Positions 31,612-40,446 of a stretch of DNA of 64,000 nucleotides are shown piece after piece. The position numbers and the translations under genes are program-made. The stretch is from Candidatus Woesearchaeota archaeon. Lineage in GTDB: Archaea; Nanobdellota; Nanobdellia; Woesearchaeales; ARS49. The notes beneath the pieces were generated by a model, which had not been told where the DNA came from, ran no database searches, and saw nothing but the letters and a program-made list of their open reading frames with translations. The stretch's first letter is position 1. Each line of letters opens with the position of its first letter. The stretch spans positions 310,001-374,000 of the forward strand of contig JAFCDQ010000001.1 in the NCBI GenBank assembly GCA_017609645.1, written 5' to 3'.

Positions 31612-31853
31612 GTGAAAAAGTTACTGATATAATCCAAGCATTACAAGAACTTGAAGAAGATTCTACTATTCCAAAGAATATTAAATTAAAAATTGTAGAT
31701 ACTATAAGTTTATTGCATGAAGAAACAGATATGTCAATTAAAGTCAGCAGAGCATTACAAACTTTAGAAGATTTAACAGATGATGTTAATATAGAAGCAT
31801 TTACTCGAAGTCAAATTTTTAATATTGTGAGCATGCTTGAATTACTTTCTTAA
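31608..31853 (+). CDS. UPF0147 family protein
   Basis: The 81-residue helical protein matches archaeal UPF0147: LQELEEDSTIPKNIKLKIVD and RALQTLEDLTDDVNIEAFTR are the family blocks. Its function is unknown; it is commonly placed next to prefoldin beta, as here. Its 3' end overlaps the convergent membrane gene by 12 nt. Confidence 0.87.
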   Translation: MSEKVTDIIQALQELEEDSTIPKNIKLKIVDTISLLHEETDMSIKVSRALQTLEDLTDDVNIEAFTRSQIFNIVSMLELLS

Positions 31854-32351
31854 ATGTTTTCTTACATAAATATAAGGCAAAGAAAAAACATCTTTATCTG
31901 ATTCAACAATAATATCAGAAAATCTAAGCTTCTTAATTATGCCTTTAACAGAATTAATTTTAATTTTATCTCCAATCTTTAACTTTTTTTTTAAGAAAAT
32001 CCCAATAAAAAAATTAGGCAAAAAGATAATTATAGCAGTTAATAATGAAATGCCTAAAATAAAACTCACAACTATTAAAATAATGATAAGAGCAATATTT
32101 CTAATACCAAGAACCTGAAGAATAATTAAAATAGTAATGATATAAACAGCATATGCGCTGATTTGAGCAATCGCTTTATCCAAAGCAAAACCTGCGCCAA
32201 CTTTTTTTAGAAGCTTATTAATCTCAACGCCTTTAAGAATAGTTGCAACAAACTTTTTAACAGCTTTGCTTACAATAAAACCTAACAAAAGAATAAAAAT
32301 ACAAATTAAAAATTTGTCATAAATAATCTTCAATACTTCAGTGAAAGTCAT
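31842..32351 (-). CDS. MscS-like small mechanosensitive channel homologue
   Basis: The 169-residue protein has three or four hydrophobic helices (about 10-28, 55-75, 80-105, 108-122) followed by a short beta-rich segment KKLKIGDKIKINSVKGIIKK, resembling the beta domain that follows the pore helix of MscS (…VGDxIxI…GxVxxI). It is much shorter than E. coli MscS (286) and lacks the C-terminal cage. I start at the ATG 32349-32351; a TTG 18 nt upstream is less likely. A role in osmotic release is plausible. Confidence 0.65.
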   Translation of the reverse strand: MTFTEVLKIIYDKFLICIFILLLGFIVSKAVKKFVATILKGVEINKLLKKVGAGFALDKAIAQISAYAVYIITILIILQVLGIRNIALIIILIVVSFILGISLLTAIIIFLPNFFIGIFLKKKLKIGDKIKINSVKGIIKKLRFSDIIVESDKDVFSLPYIYVRKHLRK

Positions 32352-32417
32352 ACCCACAAAAGTAAGCAATTCTTATATAAAGCTTTTTATAGGTGATGAG
32401 TAAATAATAATGATAAA

Positions 32418-33515
32418 ATGGTAGACATAAAAGAGAAGATAAAAGAAATGGAATCACAGATGGCCAAGGCCAAGTATAACAAGGCTACTGAATTATGGTT
32501 TGGAGTAGTAAAAAGCCAGCTGGCTAAATTACGCGATAAATTAGAGAAAAAACAAGCAAAAAAATTAGGAGGAGAAGGATTTTTTGTCAAAAAATCAGGA
32601 GACGCAACAATAATCTTAGTAGGATTTCCAAGTGTAGGCAAGAGCACATTATTGAATGCACTAACAGGATCAAAATCAAAAACAGGAGCATACGCCTTTA
32701 CAACATTAACCGTAGTGCCAGGAGTTATGACTTACAATCATGCAAAAGTGCAAATACTAGACGTGCCAGGAATAATAGCAGGAGCATCAGAAGGAAAAGG
32801 AAGAGGAAAAGAAGTCTTAGCAATGTCTCGCACAGCAGACATGGTATTGATAATTACTGATGCGCTAAATCCAGAACATTACAATGTAATAAGAAAAGAA
32901 TTGTATAATGTAAATATCCGCTTAGACCAGCGCCCTCCTGATGTAAAAATTGTAAAAAGACACAAAGGAGGCATACATGTTTACACAACAGTAAAATTAA
33001 CACATATGAGCAAAGACGTAGTAAAAAAAGTTTTTTCAGAATTTAAAATGGTCAATGTAGACATCATAATCAGAGAAGACATTACTATAGATCAATTAAT
33101 AGACGTAATTTACGGGAATCGAGCATATATACAATCTATATATGCAATCACTAAAAGTGATTTAGCTGACAAAGAAGAATTGAAAAAAGCCAAGAAAAAT
33201 TATCATCCAGATGCTATCGTGAGTGCAACAACAAAAAAAGGCGTAGATGACTTAAAAAAGAAAATCTATTCTAAGTTGCACTTTATCAGAATATATTTGA
33301 AAGAAACCACTAAAAAACCAGACATGGAAGTTCCACTAGTTGTTAAAGCACCTGCAACAATTGAAACTGTTTGCAGGAAAATACATAGAGATTTTGTCAG
33401 AAAATTCAGGTATGCTAGATTGTGGGGAAAATCAGCCAAATTTCCAGGGCAAGAATTTAGGAAGTTACACAAGAAATTACAAGATGAAGACATATTAGAG
33501 ATACATCTTATATAA
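32418..33515 (+). CDS. DRG-family GTPase (Rbg/DRG)
   Basis: The 365-residue protein follows the DRG/OBG layout: an N-terminal helical segment (EKIKEMESQMAKAKYNKATE), G1 GFPSVGKST (about 68-76), switch YAFTTLTVVPGVM, G3 LDVPGIIAGASEGKGRG, G4 ITKSD, then a TGS domain ending in DEDILEIHLI. DRGs associate with translating ribosomes in archaea and eukaryotes. It is a single gene, with the MscS-like gene divergent. Confidence 0.92.
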   Translation: MVDIKEKIKEMESQMAKAKYNKATELWFGVVKSQLAKLRDKLEKKQAKKLGGEGFFVKKSGDATIILVGFPSVGKSTLLNALTGSKSKTGAYAFTTLTVVPGVMTYNHAKVQILDVPGIIAGASEGKGRGKEVLAMSRTADMVLIITDALNPEHYNVIRKELYNVNIRLDQRPPDVKIVKRHKGGIHVYTTVKLTHMSKDVVKKVFSEFKMVNVDIIIREDITIDQLIDVIYGNRAYIQSIYAITKSDLADKEELKKAKKNYHPDAIVSATTKKGVDDLKKKIYSKLHFIRIYLKETTKKPDMEVPLVVKAPATIETVCRKIHRDFVRKFRYARLWGKSAKFPGQEFRKLHKKLQDEDILEIHLI

Positions 33516-33567
33516 TAAGAATCTTTAAATATGAGTTAGTGCCAATATTATAAAATAGGACAAAAAG

Positions 33568-36369
33568 ATGGTTGATACGCTAAGGACACGAATTTTGATA
33601 GTATTAGGGCTTATACTAATTTCTACAATGGTTTTAGGGTTGACTGATGTTACTAATTTCTTAGGTTTAGATATTGTTCAATTAGATTTTCAAGGTGCAG
33701 GTGATGAAGAAATTAATGTTAGCTTGTGGGATAATAGTCATGCAGTAAATGTAAGAATAAATTTATTAGGGCTTTTAAGCGATTGGATAACTGCACAATT
33801 TTACAATACGACAATAACTTCGCCCGTGAATGCGCAATATATAACTTCGAGTAAATGGCTTATTTCAGATACAAGCTGGGGAATATATTTAGTCAATCCG
33901 CAAGGAGGAGTATATGATTCGTATTCAGGAACAAATATGTTTGATGCTGAATGGATAACTGATGATAAATGGTTTTATGTAGATCAAAATAATGGAAAAG
34001 TAGTTTTATTTGATGCAACAACTGATACTGAACTAGATAGTTACATAGGATTAACAAATCCAGAAGCTGCAGACTATGTTAGTGATACAAAATGGTTAAT
34101 CGCAGATACAGGGGCAGATATAGTAAGATTAATTGAAAATGGAATAGAAACTAGGACTTATTCAAATTCTATACAACAACCAGTAGGTGCCAGTTACATC
34201 GATGATGAAGAATGGTTGATTGTTACAAAAGCAGCTCCTTTAGGAAAGATAATACATGCTAATTCTACTTCAAATACTTTAATCAAACAATATGCAAGTT
34301 TAAGCAGCAGTGTAAGAAGTGTTGATAGAGTTATTGTCGGTACTGATGAGTATTGGTTAATAGCCGATTCAACAATGGGAGTCTTTTTAGTTAATATGAC
34401 TGCAGGTAGTGATGTTTTTCCTAATAAGGTATTAGCAAGTTACACAGATACAGATGCTGCATATGATGCAAGATATATTTCTTTAGATGATTGGTTAATT
34501 ACAGACAAAAATGGAGTAAAGAGAGTTCAAGAACAAAAGAAATACTATCCAACAGATTTGAATTTAACAATAGATGGTGCAGAAGTTTGGAGCATGAATG
34601 GTGCATTAAAAACTCAAATAGAAATAAATGATACAACTTTTGCAAATGCTTTATCAAATGAAATAAATGAATACTTACAAACTTGTATTCCAACTAATGG
34701 GAATTGTACAATACCATTTGTGTTTCATTCAACTACACCAGGAGTGTTGAATCTTTCTAACTTAAACATAAGTGTTGATAGGAAGCCTACAGTTGTTATA
34801 ACAGCTCCAACCAATAACATGAATTGGTCAGGAAACCAAACAATACAATGGACAACAACAGATGATGATAATGATACTTTGACAACAAATGTATATTACT
34901 GGAATACAACAGGATGGGAATTAATTTATTCTGCAGCACAGGCTGCAGGGGCACATAGTTATTTTTGGATCACTGCAAATGTAAGTGTGCCAAATATGAA
35001 TAATGCCTCTAAAATAATGGTAAATGTTACAGATAATTATGCTCCAATGGTTAGTGCTGTTTCAGATGTTTTTACCTTAGATAATACACTTCCAACAGTA
35101 ACAGTAAATTATCCCAATGGAGGAGAATTTTTGGGAGGAGTTCAAACAATATTCTGGAATGCTACAGACAATATAGACAATAATTTAGTAATATCAATTG
35201 AATACAGTCCAGATAATGGAACAACATGGGAATTAATTAATGCTTCAACAATTAATGATGGTCAAGAAACAGGCGATACAACCGTAGGAACTGATTCTGA
35301 TCAAGCAATAGTAAGAATAAATGCAACAGATAATGCAGGAAATATGCAATCAGATGTTTCTGATGATGTTTTTACCTTAGATAATACTGCGCCTATAGTA
35401 AATTTAATGTCACCTCAAGGATATCAAAATTCAATCCCTTTAAATTTTACTTTTAATGTAACAGATAATCTAATCACAAATTTAACTTGTTACTTATACA
35501 CAGATGAATCTGGTGTATTACAAAATGTAAGTGAAATGAATGTAACAAGTGGAACAACAAACTTCTTTACTCATCCAATTAATGATGGTTTTTATAATTG
35601 GAATGTAAATTGTTCTGATGGATTAAACAGTGATTTTGCACTTACTAATTGGAGTATTGACTTAGATACACAAGTCTTAGCACCAACTTTCTTTCCAAAT
35701 GTGACCATAACAACAACAGCAGAAACAATACAAGCAAGATTTGACGAAGTTGTAACTTTAACATATGCAATGTTTGACAACCAACTAATAAACATGACAA
35801 CAGTAGATAATCAAACATTTACTTATAATGCTAATAATTTAGGAAATGGAAATAGAAACTTAATAATCAATGCAACAGATAACCATAGTAATTCTGATCA
35901 ATTTACTAATATTTATCTTGTTTCAATACCCTCTAATAATCCTGGGGGAAGACCTGGAGGCGGAGGCAGTTGTATACCCTCATGGTCTTGCACACCATGG
36001 AGCATATGTTCAGAAGAAGGAAAACAGACAAGAAGTTGTGTTGATTTAAGAAAATGTAGAAAAACATATAACAAACCTGCAGAAGAACAAACATGCATGT
36101 ATGTGCCTATACGAGAAATGAACTTCACAACCGAAGAAACTCCTGGTGGAGAAAACTTAATTGAAGAGGAAGAAGAAGGTGAAGAAATAGAAGAAGGAAT
36201 GGAGTCAATAACAGGAGGATTAACAGGAGGATTTTTAGACACAACAGGAGGCAAAGTAGCAGCAGGAATATTATTAATTCTCGTTATAGCAGCATTAACT
36301 GTTATCGTAAGAAATGCAGTACTAAAGAAAAAAGCCAAAATTAACATAGAGCCACCAAAGGAACAGTAA
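33568..36369 (+). CDS. Large secreted surface protein: propeller-like repeats, Ig-like domains, C-terminal anchor
   Basis: The 933-residue protein has an N-terminal signal helix (residues 5-24). Residues about 85-330 contain repeats built on W-L/F-I/Y-x-D (KWLISDTSW, KWFYVDQNN, KWLIADTGA, YWLIADSTM, DWLITDKNG), suggesting a beta-propeller. Next come Ig-like modules with APTNNMNWSG, YPNGGEFLGG and DVFTLDNT repeats, a glycine hinge, a thrombospondin-1-like Cys block (CIPSWSCTPWSICSEEGKQ) and a C-terminal helix (about 897-917) with a basic cytoplasmic end. Many N-x-T/S sites suggest glycosylation. It probably works in adhesion or as cell-envelope protein. The PUA gene starts immediately after the stop. 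Confidence 0.8.
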   Translation: MVDTLRTRILIVLGLILISTMVLGLTDVTNFLGLDIVQLDFQGAGDEEINVSLWDNSHAVNVRINLLGLLSDWITAQFYNTTITSPVNAQYITSSKWLISDTSWGIYLVNPQGGVYDSYSGTNMFDAEWITDDKWFYVDQNNGKVVLFDATTDTELDSYIGLTNPEAADYVSDTKWLIADTGADIVRLIENGIETRTYSNSIQQPVGASYIDDEEWLIVTKAAPLGKIIHANSTSNTLIKQYASLSSSVRSVDRVIVGTDEYWLIADSTMGVFLVNMTAGSDVFPNKVLASYTDTDAAYDARYISLDDWLITDKNGVKRVQEQKKYYPTDLNLTIDGAEVWSMNGALKTQIEINDTTFANALSNEINEYLQTCIPTNGNCTIPFVFHSTTPGVLNLSNLNISVDRKPTVVITAPTNNMNWSGNQTIQWTTTDDDNDTLTTNVYYWNTTGWELIYSAAQAAGAHSYFWITANVSVPNMNNASKIMVNVTDNYAPMVSAVSDVFTLDNTLPTVTVNYPNGGEFLGGVQTIFWNATDNIDNNLVISIEYSPDNGTTWELINASTINDGQETGDTTVGTDSDQAIVRINATDNAGNMQSDVSDDVFTLDNTAPIVNLMSPQGYQNSIPLNFTFNVTDNLITNLTCYLYTDESGVLQNVSEMNVTSGTTNFFTHPINDGFYNWNVNCSDGLNSDFALTNWSIDLDTQVLAPTFFPNVTITTTAETIQARFDEVVTLTYAMFDNQLINMTTVDNQTFTYNANNLGNGNRNLIINATDNHSNSDQFTNIYLVSIPSNNPGGRPGGGGSCIPSWSCTPWSICSEEGKQTRSCVDLRKCRKTYNKPAEEQTCMYVPIREMNFTTEETPGGENLIEEEEEGEEIEEGMESITGGLTGGFLDTTGGKVAAGILLILVIAALTVIVRNAVLKKKAKINIEPPKEQ

Positions 36370-36837
36370 ATGCTGAAACCATTAAGCAAAAGCGAAATCA
36401 AAGAACTGAATTCTAAAATAAACTCGCAATTTAATGTAACAGATTTTTTTGGCAAAAAAGAAAAAATAGTTTTAAGAAAAGAAAAAGATGAGAAAAGCAT
36501 CTTGAAAGATGGAAAAGAAGTTTTCTTTTATATTCATGAAGAATTAATTCCGAATTTGAAGCTTATTCAGGAGAATAATTTTTTGAAAAAGATAGTTGTA
36601 GACATGGGTGCGATAAAATTTGTGACAAATGGAGCAGATGTAATGAGGCCTGGTGTTAAAGAAATTGCTTCAGATGTTAAGAAAGGAGATATAATTTGCG
36701 TTATAGATGAAACTCATTCTAAACCACTTGCAATATGTCGAGTATTATTTGCTGCAGAAGAAATGCAAGAGAAAAAAGAAGGGAAAGTTCTTGAGAATTT
36801 ACATTGGATTGGAGATAAGAGATGGAAAGCAAATTAA
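36370..36837 (+). CDS. PUA-domain RNA-binding protein (MCT-1/Tma20-like)
   Basis: The 155-residue protein has an N-terminal pre-PUA part (1-70) and a PUA domain (about 72-150) with IVVDMGAIKFVTNGADVMRPGVKEIA and KGDIICVIDETHSKPLAICR, characteristic of the archaeal MCT-1/Tma20 group. It probably binds structured RNA at the ribosome. It begins at the base after the surface-protein stop yet is unrelated to it, and overlaps the convergent PUA gene by 4 nt. Confidence 0.85.
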   Translation: MLKPLSKSEIKELNSKINSQFNVTDFFGKKEKIVLRKEKDEKSILKDGKEVFFYIHEELIPNLKLIQENNFLKKIVVDMGAIKFVTNGADVMRPGVKEIASDVKKGDIICVIDETHSKPLAICRVLFAAEEMQEKKEGKVLENLHWIGDKRWKAN

Positions 36838-37298
36838 ACATTAACTTCATTTAATCGTCTAATCTTAGGCAAAAAGTTGAGAAGTCTGTTTTCTTTGAAC
36901 TTACCTGAGCCGAAGAAATCTTTATTGTGTTTTATTATAACAAAACCTTGATTATCTCCTTGTTTATCCAGGTCTTCTCCTTTTAACCATTGAACAAGTT
37001 CTTCTTTTGTTAATTCAATAATATTTTTAGTTGCTTTAGGGCCGAGCATTTGAGAACCTTCAACACTTAATCTTAATTCATTATGTTTATCTTCTAAAAT
37101 GTACAGACCAGCATTATTAATCCTTAATTTTTCAAAAGCAACATCTGCAATCGATCTTGACACAATGTAAATTTTTTCTTTATTCTGGAACAAAGTATAT
37201 TCCTCCATCATATCAGAAAAATCAGCACCCCACTGTGCATTAATTCTTTTTACCAACTGCTTAACTTCTTTACTTCTCAAGAAATTTAATTCTCTCAT
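36834..37298 (-). CDS. Small Nip7/RsmF-tail-like PUA protein
   Basis: The 154-residue protein ends with FFGSGKFKENRLLNFLPKIRRL, matching the PUA-like C-terminal module of NOL1/NOP2/RsmF rRNA methyltransferases and related Nip7-like proteins; no methyltransferase domain is present. The N-terminus (LNFLRSKEVKQLVKRINAQWG) is the usual pre-PUA helix. A ribosome-assembly role is likely. I start at ATG 37296-37298 and not the upstream TTG. Its leader holds the interleaved inverted repeats described separately, and aIF5B lies upstream in the same direction. Confidence 0.78.
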   Translation of the reverse strand: MRELNFLRSKEVKQLVKRINAQWGADFSDMMEEYTLFQNKEKIYIVSRSIADVAFEKLRINNAGLYILEDKHNELRLSVEGSQMLGPKATKNIIELTKEELVQWLKGEDLDKQGDNQGFVIIKHNKDFFGSGKFKENRLLNFLPKIRRLNEVNV

Positions 37299-37305
37299 AC
37301 TCAAA

Positions 37306-37442
37306 AAAGGAAACCTCTTATTTATTAATGTTTCCTATTAACTCCTTTCTTTTTTGGGTTTCCTTTTTCGGTCGACCTCCTCCAAATAATCAGTTTTTCT
37401 CTATACAAAGGAAACCTACAACTTTAGTTGCGAGAGGAGGTC
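37306..37442 (-). promoter_or_regulatory. Candidate RNA switch: interleaved and competing inverted repeats
   Basis: Read as minus-strand RNA between infB and the PUA gene, the order is GACCTCCTC (37442-37434), GGTTTCCTTT (37416-37407), GAGGAGGTC (37382-37374), AAAGGAAACC (37366-37357), GGTTTCCTTT (37315-37306), then ATG at 37298. The first and third pair over 9 bp, and the second and fourth over 10 bp. These cross, giving pseudoknot topology. The fourth can instead pair with the fifth, which is followed by a T run just before the start codon. This is a layout seen in attenuators and riboswitches. All arms are perfect complements. Confidence 0.6.
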
Positions 37443-37451
37443 ATTTTAAAA

Positions 37452-39197
37452 TCAAATACCCCAAACAGGATTTTTCTCACGCATAATTAATGCGATTTCT
37501 TTCAAAACTTCTTTTTCATCAGGACTTAAATATTCTTTAAACTCTTTATATTTCTTGAAATCTTCCTCAGGTATTGCTGAATACAAAATATCACCTTCTT
37601 TAACCTGTCTGCCAACAATCACTCCTGGCAATTCAACAGCGACCTGCTTTCCTGTTTCAGCAAGCTCAACATTTTTCTGTTCAACCTGTAAACCTTTAGC
37701 AGTTGTTAACATTTTACCGTCTTTATGCATCAAAGGAGTATTAGATTTTAAACTGCCTGCAATAACTTCACAACCAACAATTGCAGGATTACTCTGACGG
37801 AAAACATATCCTTTGAGCAGTTCTATTTTACAAGGTTTTGTTAATTTATCTAAAGCAGACAACTGAATAGCTTTTTTCTGTTGTTCCTGCCATTCTTCAA
37901 AATCTTCAATCAACTTGTAGATAACATTATGAACAAAAATAGGAATATTTGCTTTCTCAGGTTTAGGAATAGTAAAACCAAGAATAGCACCGAGTAAAGG
38001 ATCTTTATCTTTAACAGCTTCTGCGTCATTAATATCTTTTTTAGTAACAGGGCCAATGCCTGCTTTCTTAACAGGAATATTTTTTTCTTTCAAAAGAACA
38101 CTTAAAGCTTCTAGACTGCCAAGCGCATCTGCTTTGATAATAATGCCGAGATCTTCTGTATTAATAACAACAGATTCAACTTCTTTCTGAATCTCTTCTG
38201 ATACTTTTTCTTCATCATTGCTAATCACAGCAACAGGCATGCCCGCAACAACATCATCAATACCAGGAGCAACAATTCGAACACCATTTGCTGCATGAAC
38301 TTCTTTAACTGATTTGAACTTTGATTTTTTCTCACGCATCTCAGCATGAGCTTCTGGTTCAAACAAAGCTTTAATCCTAGTAGAAATAGGTTTATGCAAA
38401 CCTGCTATTAGGATTTTATCACCAACTTTAATACTGCCGTCATAAATAATAACATCCAATGCCTTACCAATACCTTTATGTTCTTTAATCTCCAGAATAG
38501 TTCCACGACCAGGACCTTTAACATCTGTCTTTAAATTTTCTTCAAGAAATTTCTGCGCAATTCCTGAAAGAATCATCAATAACTCAGGAACACCTGCGCC
38601 TGTCTTAGCACTAGTAGGAACAACTGCAACTGTTTTAGTATAATCATCAATCTTATCAAAACGATCGCCACCAAAACCCTGCTTATGCAAGTGGCCAATT
38701 AACTCATAAAATTTCTTATCAAAATCTCTTTGCACATTTTCAGCTTGACTGCTGATATTTTGGATAAGAAATTTTTGGTTTGCTTGAACTTGCCAGCCTT
38801 GAATTAAATCTATTTTGTTGGCTGCAACAATAAAAGGAATTTTATATTGTTTAAGAATTTCCAAACTTTCAATAGTCTGCGGCTTTAAACCTTCATTAAT
38901 ATCAACAACTACAATAGCAATATCTGCTAAGTTGCCGCCGCGCTTTCTAAGATTAGTAAAAGCAGCATGACCTGGAGTGTCTATAAATAATAAACCAGGA
39001 ATTGTGAGTTTAATATTTTTTAAGAGATCTTTACATACATTTTTTATCGTTGTTAAGGGGATAATACTCGCACCAATTGCTTGAGTAATACCTCCTGCTT
39101 CTTTAGCCGCAATAGCAGTACCTCTAATACTATCTAATAGCAAGGTCTTTCCATGGTCAACATGACCCATAATTGTTACAATAGGCTGCCTAATCAT
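37452..39197 (-). CDS. infB: Translation initiation factor aIF5B
   Basis: The 581-residue translational GTPase has G1 GHVDHGKT (11-18), G3 DTPGH, G4 AANKIDL and G5 SAKTGAG, followed by domains II-IV with GTILEIKEHKG, RIVAPGIDDVV, KADALGSLEALSVLL and the C-terminal KGYVFRQSNPAIVGCEV. Size and order are those of archaeal IF2/aIF5B. It promotes subunit joining and initiator tRNA binding. No intein is present. The TATA-like TTTATAAATTT is about 25 nt upstream. Confidence 0.95.
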   Translation of the reverse strand: MIRQPIVTIMGHVDHGKTLLLDSIRGTAIAAKEAGGITQAIGASIIPLTTIKNVCKDLLKNIKLTIPGLLFIDTPGHAAFTNLRKRGGNLADIAIVVVDINEGLKPQTIESLEILKQYKIPFIVAANKIDLIQGWQVQANQKFLIQNISSQAENVQRDFDKKFYELIGHLHKQGFGGDRFDKIDDYTKTVAVVPTSAKTGAGVPELLMILSGIAQKFLEENLKTDVKGPGRGTILEIKEHKGIGKALDVIIYDGSIKVGDKILIAGLHKPISTRIKALFEPEAHAEMREKKSKFKSVKEVHAANGVRIVAPGIDDVVAGMPVAVISNDEEKVSEEIQKEVESVVINTEDLGIIIKADALGSLEALSVLLKEKNIPVKKAGIGPVTKKDINDAEAVKDKDPLLGAILGFTIPKPEKANIPIFVHNVIYKLIEDFEEWQEQQKKAIQLSALDKLTKPCKIELLKGYVFRQSNPAIVGCEVIAGSLKSNTPLMHKDGKMLTTAKGLQVEQKNVELAETGKQVAVELPGVIVGRQVKEGDILYSAIPEEDFKKYKEFKEYLSPDEKEVLKEIALIMREKNPVWGI

Positions 39198-39307
39198 CTT
39201 AAACTAAAGATTTAGAGCATATTTTATAAATTTAGCCAAAATATAAAGAATAGACTGGGTAGTAAGTAATGGAGTTCTTTACTGGTTAATGCTTACAAAA
39301 CGAAATG

Positions 39308-39315
39308 TTTAAATA
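39308..39315 (+). promoter_or_regulatory. TATA box of secreted-protein gene 39373
   Basis: TTTAAATA, preceded by ATG-like bases as in two other surface-gene promoters (58077 and 60214), lies 45 nt before a GGGGGG Shine-Dalgarno-like run at 39361-39366. Confidence 0.6.
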
Positions 39316-39372
39316 CAACCTGTACTTTGGGGTAGTAACACGATACAAAAACAACATATTGGGGGGAAAAAT

Positions 39373-40371
39373 ATGAAAAATATCAAAAATTTAATGTTCT
39401 TGAGTTTAGCACTATTGCTAATACTACCTATGGCATTTGCTCAAGAGACTTTGCCAGTATATATTGATGAAGCAAAAATTGATGGCACAACTATTTATCC
39501 AAATGCTTGGAACACACTAAGCATTGAAAGAGGTTCTGAATTTGAATTAAAACTTTACTTAGCATCTTATGAAGATGTTGATGATGTTGAAGTTGATGCT
39601 TTCATAAGTGGATATGAATACAACAACAAAGACAAAATCGCAGGACACGTTGGTCCATTTGATCTTGATGAAGACATAACTTACACAAAGAAAATAAATC
39701 TAAAACTTCCAGAAGATCTTGACCTTGATGAATACTCCTTAAGAGTCTTTATCACAGACAGATACAATGGAGAAAGAATCTACACATACAATATCAATGT
39801 AGATGCTCCAAGACATGAACTAAAATTAAAGGATGTAATGCTAAATCCAAACTACGAAGTTCAAGCAGGCGCAGGATTTGTCACAAAAGTCAGATTAGAA
39901 AATATCGGACAAAAAGACGAAGATAGTGTCAAAATTGTTGTTGGAATACCTGAATTGAATATAAAAGCAAGTGAATATATTGACGAAATAGAATCAGATG
40001 AGGAAGAAGAAAGCGAAGAAATATTCATCAGACTGCCAAAATGCGCTCAATCAGGAGAACACGTAGTCTCAATCGAAGTATTCTACAACAATGGAAATAA
40101 CAAGATAACTGCATTCACAAAACTGAATGTTGGCGAGAATCCAAGATGTGCAAAAGAAGAAGACAAGGCACAGCAAATACAAGTAATTGTACCACAAGAG
40201 CAAGCTGGAGAAGGCGTAGCTGTTGTAACTGAAGAAACAACTGAACAAGCACCAGTTACTTCAAAGAAAAGCTTTAAAACTGTCTTGGAAATTGCATTGA
40301 TTATCTTAGTTGCTCTATTGATAATCGTAGGATTTGCAATCGGATTCTCTAGATGGAGACAAGAAGAGTAA
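39373..40371 (+). CDS. Secreted, membrane-anchored surface protein, COG1361/S-layer-like; paralog of 60266
   Basis: The 332-residue protein has a signal peptide (1-23, ending AFA-Q), two beta-sandwich regions (25-150 and 150-250) and a C-terminal helix (about 303-324) with a short basic end. Shared blocks with the protein at 60266 include ERGSEFELKLYLAS, VEVDAFISGYEYN, AGAGFVTKVRLENIG and EYIDEIESDEEE. The acidic-rich stretch may bind calcium. A GGGGGG run stands 7 nt before the ATG. T-rich DNA after the stop (40378-40410) is a likely terminator. Confidence 0.8.
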   Translation: MKNIKNLMFLSLALLLILPMAFAQETLPVYIDEAKIDGTTIYPNAWNTLSIERGSEFELKLYLASYEDVDDVEVDAFISGYEYNNKDKIAGHVGPFDLDEDITYTKKINLKLPEDLDLDEYSLRVFITDRYNGERIYTYNINVDAPRHELKLKDVMLNPNYEVQAGAGFVTKVRLENIGQKDEDSVKIVVGIPELNIKASEYIDEIESDEEEESEEIFIRLPKCAQSGEHVVSIEVFYNNGNNKITAFTKLNVGENPRCAKEEDKAQQIQVIVPQEQAGEGVAVVTEETTEQAPVTSKKSFKTVLEIALIILVALLIIVGFAIGFSRWRQEE

Positions 40372-40446
40372 ATCTTCTAAATTTTTTATTTTTTTTCCTC
40401 TTTTTCTAACATTAGATTTTTAAAGGATAAATAGATTATAGAGTAT

